From Aeromonas diversa CDC 2478-85 (GTDB lineage: Bacteria; Pseudomonadota; Gammaproteobacteria; Enterobacterales; Aeromonadaceae), in NCBI RefSeq assembly GCF_000819805.1, contig NZ_CDCE01000021.1, positions 62,001 through 126,000 of the forward strand: DNA of 64,000 nt, read 5' to 3'. Position 1 is the stretch's first letter, and each line of letters begins with the position of its first letter. Below the pieces are notes generated by a model, which was given only the letters and a program-made list of their open reading frames with translations, did no database searches and had not been told where the DNA came from. Of the stretch, positions 57,520 to 64,000 are shown in pieces. The position numbers were made by a program, and so were the translations under genes.

Positions 57520-59010
57520 TTACACCGCCTCCAGGATCAGGGGCCAACCGGCCTCCCGGCCGTAGCGCTGCTCTTTCTCCAGGTTTTGCATCAAGAGGCG
57601 ATTGGCCTCACACCAGGTCGCCGGCAGACGCAAGGTGAGGGCCTCTTCACTCACCTGTACCTCGAGAGGGGGGAGCAGATCATCCTGGCGGCGATGGTGC
57701 AGGGCAACCGCAAGGCGCAGCAGACGGATACAGCGCAGCACCGTCATGGTGTCGTGGCTCGGCAGGGGGGGCATCTCCTCCAGGCGTAGGGCTTTACGCT
57801 GAAAGCGCACCCAGGCCGCCAGCAGGGTCTGATCTTCTTGACTGAAACCGGGCAGATCCGTGTGTTGCAGTATGTAAGCCGAATGGCGATGAATGCCGCT
57901 GTAGTTGATGGCCATGCCTATCTCATGCAGCCGCGCCGCCCAGCCGAGCAGCGCCCGATAGGGGGAGTGTTGCAGCTGCCACTCACCCTGTACCGCATCG
58001 AACAGGGTGAGGGCGGTCTGCTCGACCCGGCTCGCCTGGCGCACATCGAGGCGATAGTGACGGCTGAGCGCCTCAGCGGTGCGCTCACGAATATCGTGGT
58101 GCTGCAATCGCTCCTCAAATTCGTAGAGCAGCCCCTCGCGCAGGGCGCCGTCCGAGTAGTCCATCCGCTCTATCTTGAGGGTGTGGAACAGCGCCAGCAA
58201 GATGGCGACCGCGGCGGCCAGCACCTCGCGCCGCTCCTCGGGGAGTCCCGCCAGCTTGAGGTTGCTGCACTTCTTGCTCTCTATCATCTTCTGGCGCAGC
58301 AGTTCGAGGGCGCCCAGGGTGATCCCCCCCTCACTCAGCCCCTCTTGTACCAGCACATCGTGCACGGTGCGAATGGAGCCCGAGCTGCCGAGGCAGCGTT
58401 GCCAGCCCAGGGTGTGGTACTGCTCGCGGATCGGGTCGAGCTGATGCTGGGCCTCGAGCATGGCGGCGGTAAACTGGCGTTCACCGAGCTTGCCGTCGGA
58501 GAAGAAGTGCTGGGTAAAGCTGACGCATCCCATCTTGCGGCTGGTCAGGGCGTGCGGTGTGAAGCCCTCGCCGATGATGAGCTCTGTGCTCCCCCCGCCG
58601 ATGTCCACCACCAGTACCTGCCCCTCCACATGCTGGGTATGGGCGACCCCTTGATAGATGAGGCGCGCCTCCTCCTGACCACTGATCACATCGATAGGGT
58701 GGTGCAGCAGGCGGCTGGCCTGCTGCACAAACTCGTGGGCATTGCTGGCGCGGCGCAGGGTGTAGGTGCCAGCGATACGCACGTGCTCCGGGTGGAGGTT
58801 GGTGAGCCGCTCGGCAAACAGGGCGAGGCAGTCGAGGCCCCGCTGCATCGCCTCGGGACTGATCCGCTTGTGCTCATCCATCCCCTCGGCCAGGCGCACG
58901 CGCTCCTTGATGCGATCCACGATGCGAAAGCGCCCCTCACTGAGGTGGGCGATGATCATGTGAAAACTGTTGGAGCCAAGATCCACGGCGGCATAGAGGC
59001 TATTGTCCAC
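57520..59010 (-). CDS. ppx: Exopolyphosphatase Ppx
   Basis: Ppx removes terminal phosphate from polyphosphate (496 aa). The Ppx/GppA ATPase fold is clear: [20 protein letters not shown] (about 6-25), [18 protein letters not shown] (about 132-149) and the C-terminal HD-like helical region (about 320-490, [20 protein letters not shown]). It overlaps ppk by 11 bases, the usual ppk-ppx operon. Confidence 0.93.
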   Translation of the reverse strand: MDNSLYAAVDLGSNSFHMIIAHLSEGRFRIVDRIKERVRLAEGMDEHKRISPEAMQRGLDCLALFAERLTNLHPEHVRIAGTYTLRRASNAHEFVQQASRLLHHPIDVISGQEEARLIYQGVAHTQHVEGQVLVVDIGGGSTELIIGEGFTPHALTSRKMGCVSFTQHFFSDGKLGERQFTAAMLEAQHQLDPIREQYHTLGWQRCLGSSGSIRTVHDVLVQEGLSEGGITLGALELLRQKMIESKKCSNLKLAGLPEERREVLAAAVAILLALFHTLKIERMDYSDGALREGLLYEFEERLQHHDIRERTAEALSRHYRLDVRQASRVEQTALTLFDAVQGEWQLQHSPYRALLGWAARLHEIGMAINYSGIHRHSAYILQHTDLPGFSQEDQTLLAAWVRFQRKALRLEEMPPLPSHDTMTVLRCIRLLRLAVALHHRRQDDLLPPLEVQVSEEALTLRLPATWCEANRLLMQNLEKEQRYGREAGWPLILEAV

Positions 59011-61072
59011 CTTGTTTCTCCTCGCATTGTTTCAGGTATTCATAGATGGCCACCTGGCTGCGCAGCTTGCGCCGGTTCCCCCGCTTCACATACTCGTTCT
59101 TCTGCTCGGCGTCGATGACGCGGGCCTTGGTGGTGTCGTTCCACTGCAGATCCAGGATATCGAGGATGCGCTGCTTGAGGCGATCGTCGTAGACCGGGGT
59201 CCCCACCTCGATACGGCCATCGATGTTGCGGCTCATCCAGTCGGCGCTGGAGATATAGAGCTGAGAGGCGCCCTTGTTATGGAAGACCATGACGCGGGGG
59301 TGCTCGAGGAAGCGATCGATGATGCTGATCACCTTGATATTCTCGCTCAGGCCTGGTACCCCTGGCTTGAGGGCGCACATGCCCCGGATGATCATCTGGA
59401 TGGGTACCCCGGCCTGGCCCGCGGCATAGAGGCGGTTGATGAGATCCCTGTCCACCAGGTTATTGATCTTGAGGAAGATGCCGGAGGGCAGGCCCGCCTT
59501 GGCGTTGGCCAGCTCGTTGTCGATGAGACGAAACAGCTGACGCCGGCTGTTGATGGGGGAGACCAGCAGGTGGTTGAACTTGTAGCGCCGATAGGGGTAT
59601 TCGATGTACTCGAAGACGCTCTCTACCTCGGCGGTGATCTCGGGATGGGCCGTCATCAGGGAGAAATCGGTGTAAATCTTGGCGGTCTTCTCGTTGAAGT
59701 TACCGGTGCCGATATGGGCGTAGCGCACCGGCGCCCCGTTCTCTATCCGGGTGATGAGGCAGAGTTTGGAGTGGATCTTGAGGCTGGGCACCCCAAACAC
59801 CACCCTGACCCCCGCATCGGTCAAGATGTTGGCCCAGTCGATGTTGGCCGCCTCATCGAAGCGGGCGCGCAGCTCGACCACCACGGTCACCTTCTTGCCG
59901 TTGTTGGCCGCGTCGATGAGAGAGTGAATGATGCGCGACTTCTTGGCCACCCGATAGATGTTGATGCGAATGGCGGTGACCGCAGGGTCGAAGGCCGCCT
60001 GGCGCACCAGCTCGGTGAAGTGGTGGAACTTGTGATAGGGATAGTAGAGCAGGATATCCTTCTCGCGGATGGCATCGAAGGCGTTGACGAAGCCATCGAA
60101 GTCGCGGCAATCCAGCGCCGGCAGCTTGGGGTTCTCCAGATAATCCCGACCGACATTAGGGAAGCCGATGAAATCCTTGAAGTTGTGATAGCGCCCGCCG
60201 GGGATGATGGCGTCGTAGGAGCTGATCTGTAGCTTGAGCTTGAGGAAGCTTATCATGGCCGCCGGCATCTCCCGCTCATAGACGAAGCGCACCGGCATGG
60301 CAGTGATCCGCTGCTTGAGGCCGTCACTCATCTTGTCCACCAGGCTCAAATCGAGCTGATCCGAGAGGTCATACTCGGCGTCGCGGGTCAGCTTGACCGC
60401 GTAGGCGGCGATCTCGTCGTAGTCGAAGAAGCCCTTGAAGATGGCATCGAGGTTGAGGCGGATGATGTTGTCGAGCAAGATGATCTGCTTCTTGCGGCGC
60501 GAGCCTTCGGGCGGGAGTTGGAAGAAGCGCGGCAGATCGTCGGTGGGCACTTCGACCAGGGCATACTGGATCACCTGCCCCTGCTTCTTCATCTCGACGG
60601 CCAGATAGGTGCGCTCGTCTTTGAGAAACTTGGCCGGGTTGACCTCCTTGTTGAGGAGGATGGGGGTAATGTGGCGCAGCACCTTCTCACGGAAGAAGCT
60701 GCGCATCCACTCCACAGTGGCTTCCGATAGCTGGTTCTCATTGACCAGAAAGATGCTGTGGCGGGCGAGCTGCAGCAGCAACTCGCGGTAGGTGGCATCG
60801 AACGCCTCGCCCAGGGTCAGCACCTTCTGCTGGATGGCGCGCAGCAGCAGTTTGGCCGCCTCATCCCCCCCGTGCTCCTCGTTGATGAGGATGCGGCGTT
60901 TTACATCCGATACCCGTACCTTGAAGAACTCATCCTGATTGGAGGAGAAGATCCCCAAGAAGCGAACCCGCTCGATGAGGGGGACCGTCTTGTCCATCGC
61001 CTCCTGAAGCACCCGCTCGTTGAACGCAAGCCAGCTGAGTTCTTTATCTACAAACGACTGATCCGTGCTCAT
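59000..61072 (-). CDS. ppk: Polyphosphate kinase Ppk1
   Basis: Ppk1 makes polyphosphate from ATP at the membrane (690 aa). It starts [20 protein letters not shown], with the N domain, head domain and two phospholipase-D-like catalytic domains in order. The autophosphorylated His is in [20 protein letters not shown] (about 433-452). Length is typical. It is the first gene of the ppk-ppx operon, with an AGAGGCAGAGA ribosome region. Confidence 0.95.
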   Translation of the reverse strand: MSTDQSFVDKELSWLAFNERVLQEAMDKTVPLIERVRFLGIFSSNQDEFFKVRVSDVKRRILINEEHGGDEAAKLLLRAIQQKVLTLGEAFDATYRELLLQLARHSIFLVNENQLSEATVEWMRSFFREKVLRHITPILLNKEVNPAKFLKDERTYLAVEMKKQGQVIQYALVEVPTDDLPRFFQLPPEGSRRKKQIILLDNIIRLNLDAIFKGFFDYDEIAAYAVKLTRDAEYDLSDQLDLSLVDKMSDGLKQRITAMPVRFVYEREMPAAMISFLKLKLQISSYDAIIPGGRYHNFKDFIGFPNVGRDYLENPKLPALDCRDFDGFVNAFDAIREKDILLYYPYHKFHHFTELVRQAAFDPAVTAIRINIYRVAKKSRIIHSLIDAANNGKKVTVVVELRARFDEAANIDWANILTDAGVRVVFGVPSLKIHSKLCLITRIENGAPVRYAHIGTGNFNEKTAKIYTDFSLMTAHPEITAEVESVFEYIEYPYRRYKFNHLLVSPINSRRQLFRLIDNELANAKAGLPSGIFLKINNLVDRDLINRLYAAGQAGVPIQMIIRGMCALKPGVPGLSENIKVISIIDRFLEHPRVMVFHNKGASQLYISSADWMSRNIDGRIEVGTPVYDDRLKQRILDILDLQWNDTTKARVIDAEQKNEYVKRGNRRKLRSQVAIYEYLKQCEEKQGGQ

Positions 61073-61137
61073 TCTCTGCCTCTGAAGTACCGTTCGGGCT
61101 GCTTTTTGTATGACAATCGTGTTGCATTTTTATGAAA

Positions 61138-61650
61138 TCACGCTTCCTCATCCTGATCGATGTCGATCATGAGGTCATCGGAAAGGGACTCGAGCGCTTC
61201 GATCAGTGTCTCCTGATCCAGGGTCTCGGGCAGGGCCACCAGGGTGTGGGCAAAGAAGAGGGGGGCACCCGAGTGAGGGGCGGGCTCACAGCCTGTGGTG
61301 AGATCGATCACGTTGACCGATAGGCGGTGCAGAGTCGCGGCCAGCTCTTCGACGATACCGGGGCGATCATTACCGGTGACCGTCATCATCAACTGCTGCT
61401 GGGGCTGGGCATGCTCTTCACCCTCGACCAGGGTGATCTGCAGACTCGGCAGGGCCGCCAGGGCGGTACGCAGCGGTGTCACGCCCTCCTGAGGCAGGAT
61501 GATCTGCAAGATGCCCGCAAACTGTCCGGCCAGCTCACTCATGGAGCTGGCCTGCCAGCTTCCACCGACCTCTTTGACGGCCTTGGCGAGAGATTCGACG
61601 ATCCCCGGGCGGTCCGGGCCTATTACGGTGATAACCAGTTGCTTGTTCAT
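61138..61650 (-). CDS. GcvR-like protein with two ACT domains
   Basis: ACT-domain regulatory protein of 170 aa, in the style of GcvR (the glycine cleavage system repressor). I choose ATG 61650 (MNKQLVITVIGPDRPGIVES), with GGAGGAG upstream; the frame runs on but the extension is not family-like. ACT domain one is residues 1-80 and two about 90-165 (MMTVTGNDRPGIVEELAATL). It lies 65 bases upstream of ppk in the same direction and could be cotranscribed with it. The exact target is not shown by sequence. Confidence 0.8.
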   Translation of the reverse strand: MNKQLVITVIGPDRPGIVESLAKAVKEVGGSWQASSMSELAGQFAGILQIILPQEGVTPLRTALAALPSLQITLVEGEEHAQPQQQLMMTVTGNDRPGIVEELAATLHRLSVNVIDLTTGCEPAPHSGAPLFFAHTLVALPETLDQETLIEALESLSDDLMIDIDQDEEA

Positions 61651-61762
61651 ACGCTCCTCCTTGTCGTGAATAGTCTCATTGTGCCTGTGGGGGCGCGCCA
61701 TATGAAGCACTGCCACCATAAAAAGTGGCGGTCATGGCGTGGTGGACGCCGTGCGTCAGTCA

Positions 61763-61791
61763 CTGACAGGCTCACGGGTGCATGCTAGAGT
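61763..61791 (+). promoter_or_regulatory. Putative sigma-70 promoter before the DUF2726 gene
   Basis: CTGACA (61763-61768), a 17-base spacer and TAGAGT (61786-61791), 45 bases upstream of ATG 61837. Spacing is ideal and the boxes are moderate matches. A T-run follows at 61801-61806. Confidence 0.45.
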
Positions 61792-61836
61792 ATCGCCCGT
61801 TTTTTTAGCCCAATCGCCGTGAAGGCAGGAGGAGTC

Positions 61837-62643
61837 ATGGGCTTGGTCTGGTTAGCGATGCTGATGTTACTGGTCGCGGGACTGCTATGGTGGATGCGCC
61901 GTGGCGGCGCACCGTCGGATTATCAGCGTCAGGATGGGGTGCTCGAGGCTGACGAGCTGGCGCTGCTCGATGCCCTCGAAGAGGCGGTCGGGCAGGATGC
62001 GCGCGTGCTGTGCAAGGTCAATCTGGCCAACGTACTGGCCCCGAGCGAGCGCCTCAATGCGCGCAAGTGGCAGCGGGCCAGCGATGAGCTCACCTGTTGG
62101 GATCTCGACTATGTGCTGATCGACCGGGAGGAGGGGACTCCCCTGTGCGGCATCGTCATCGAAGAAGAAGAGGGACACGCAGCGGACTTTCGGCGCCTCG
62201 CCTGCAAGGCGGCCGGTCTTGCGTTGCTGGCGATCCCGCTGGCCGACGAGTACGACGTGGCGCGGCTGCGTAGCCAGATCTATTACTACCTGGAGCCAGA
62301 GTTGGGCTTGGGTGAAGAAGAGGAGCCAGAAGCGGCGACGATGGCCCCCCTGGGTACCCATCATGAGCGGGAGTTTGCTGACGAGCCGCAATTTGGCCCA
62401 CTGCTGCTCGACGGCATCGATACCGGTGGGCGCCGCGAGCCGACCCTCAACCCCGAGTTGATTGGCGATACCCGCGAAGAGCGTGCACCGACCATCACCC
62501 GTATCGAGCAGACCTGCCCGCGCTGTGATGCCCCGCTGGTGGAGCGGCTGGCGCGCAAGGGACCCAAGGCGGGTCATTACTTCATGACCTGTACCCGCTT
62601 CCCCGAGTGCCGCTATGCGGCGCTGACCGGCCGACAGGGGTGA
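61837..62643 (+). CDS. Membrane-anchored DUF2726 protein with topoisomerase-type zinc finger
   Basis: The 268 aa product starts at ATG 61837 after AGGAGG. An N-terminal membrane helix (LVWLAMLMLLVAGLLWWM, about 3-20) is followed by a DUF2726 domain (about 35-160, VLCKVNLANVLAPSERLNAR), which is related to nuclease-like folds. A C-terminal zinc ribbon of the topoisomerase I type has four Cys (CPRCDAP ... CTRFPEC, about 227-256). Function is unknown; the zinc ribbon suggests nucleic-acid binding. Confidence 0.8.
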   Translation: MGLVWLAMLMLLVAGLLWWMRRGGAPSDYQRQDGVLEADELALLDALEEAVGQDARVLCKVNLANVLAPSERLNARKWQRASDELTCWDLDYVLIDREEGTPLCGIVIEEEEGHAADFRRLACKAAGLALLAIPLADEYDVARLRSQIYYYLEPELGLGEEEEPEAATMAPLGTHHEREFADEPQFGPLLLDGIDTGGRREPTLNPELIGDTREERAPTITRIEQTCPRCDAPLVERLARKGPKAGHYFMTCTRFPECRYAALTGRQG

Positions 62644-62650
62644 AATAACA

Positions 62651-62682
62651 GAGGGAGGCATAGCGCCTCCCTCTTGGTTTTT
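62651..62682. terminator. Terminator between convergent DUF2726 gene and glpK
   Basis: GAGGGAGGC / GCCTCCCTC with loop ATAGC, followed by TTGGTTTTT. It serves the rightward gene, and the arrangement suggests that it also helps to end the leftward glpK message. Confidence 0.85.
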
Positions 62683-62695
62683 CACCCTATTTTAC

Positions 62696-64000
<1,305 letters not shown>

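Noticed and set aside
57838..60232. Two long open frames on the + strand opposite ppx and ppk
   Set aside because: They are antisense to well-conserved Ppx and Ppk and have no family-like sequence.

Overview
The window is a stretch of an Aeromonas-like gammaproteobacterial chromosome. It holds the end of the polar flagellar gene cluster and a large flagellin glycosylation (surface glycan) island, followed by housekeeping genes. The assignment rests on the order flgI-flgJ-flgK-flgL-flaA-flaB-flaG-fliD-fliS-maf1, the tandem polar flagellins with sigma-28 type promoters, and the pseudaminic acid genes (flmA/flmB/neuA/flmD/neuB type) next to maf1. I recognised these by reading the proteins; no database search was run.

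Layout. (1) 1-12.7 kb, + strand: P-ring, rod cap/muramidase, hook-filament junction proteins, two flagellins, FlaG, filament cap, the chaperones FliS and FliT-like, and Maf1, which loads nonulosonic acid onto flagellin. (2) 12.8-17.1 kb, + strand: a tightly overlapping FkbH-ACP-AAC(3)-like-VOC-DUF4910 operon that looks like an acyl-building and acyl-transfer unit. (3) 17.1-21.6 kb, - strand: pseF-pseG-pseI, a second DUF115/Maf-like protein and a small unknown protein. (4) 21.7-26.8 kb, + strand: pseH, a second ACP, a FabG-like reductase, an AMP-dependent ligase, and LuxE and LuxC homologues. (5) 27.0-37.1 kb, + strand: a GT2 glycosyltransferase behind a good sigma-54 type promoter, UDP-galactopyranose mutase, a methyltransferase, three GT4 glycosyltransferases and an asparagine-synthetase-like amidotransferase. 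(6) 37.3-42.8 kb, + strand: a methyltransferase-like protein, a glycosyltransferase, a WbqC protein, a radical SAM/SPASM protein and a DegT aminotransferase. (7) 43.7-50.6 kb, + strand: a six-gene overlapping block whose enzymes match, step by step, the Campylobacter jejuni O-methyl phosphoramidate (MeOPN) pathway, plus a sulfotransferase-like protein. (8) 51.0-53.2 kb: UDP-glucuronate 4-epimerase and UDP-glucose 6-dehydrogenase. (9) 53.4-55.5 kb, - strand: pseC-pseB. (10) 55.8-64 kb: an M-box Mg2+ riboswitch and mgtE, ppx-ppk, a GcvR-like ACT protein, a DUF2726/zinc-finger protein and the C-terminal part of glpK.

How it works together (inference). PseB, PseC, PseH, PseG, PseI and PseF make CMP-pseudaminic acid, which Maf1 would place on FlaA/FlaB. 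The glycosyltransferases would extend this sugar. The ACP-based units, methyltransferases, amidotransferase, uronic acid enzymes and the phosphoramidate block would decorate it. From about 29 kb to 53.3 kb the DNA is visibly AT-rich, while both flanks are GC-rich, so the middle looks like an exchangeable cassette between glf and pseC.

Most notable: a complete predicted phosphoramidate pathway (45.6-50.6 kb) in a flagellar glycan island, with a sulfotransferase-like gene beside the kinase that would make a PAPS-like phosphoramidate donor. Also notable is a recurring small Rossmann-like module fused to, or carried by, six different proteins across 29-44.5 kb.
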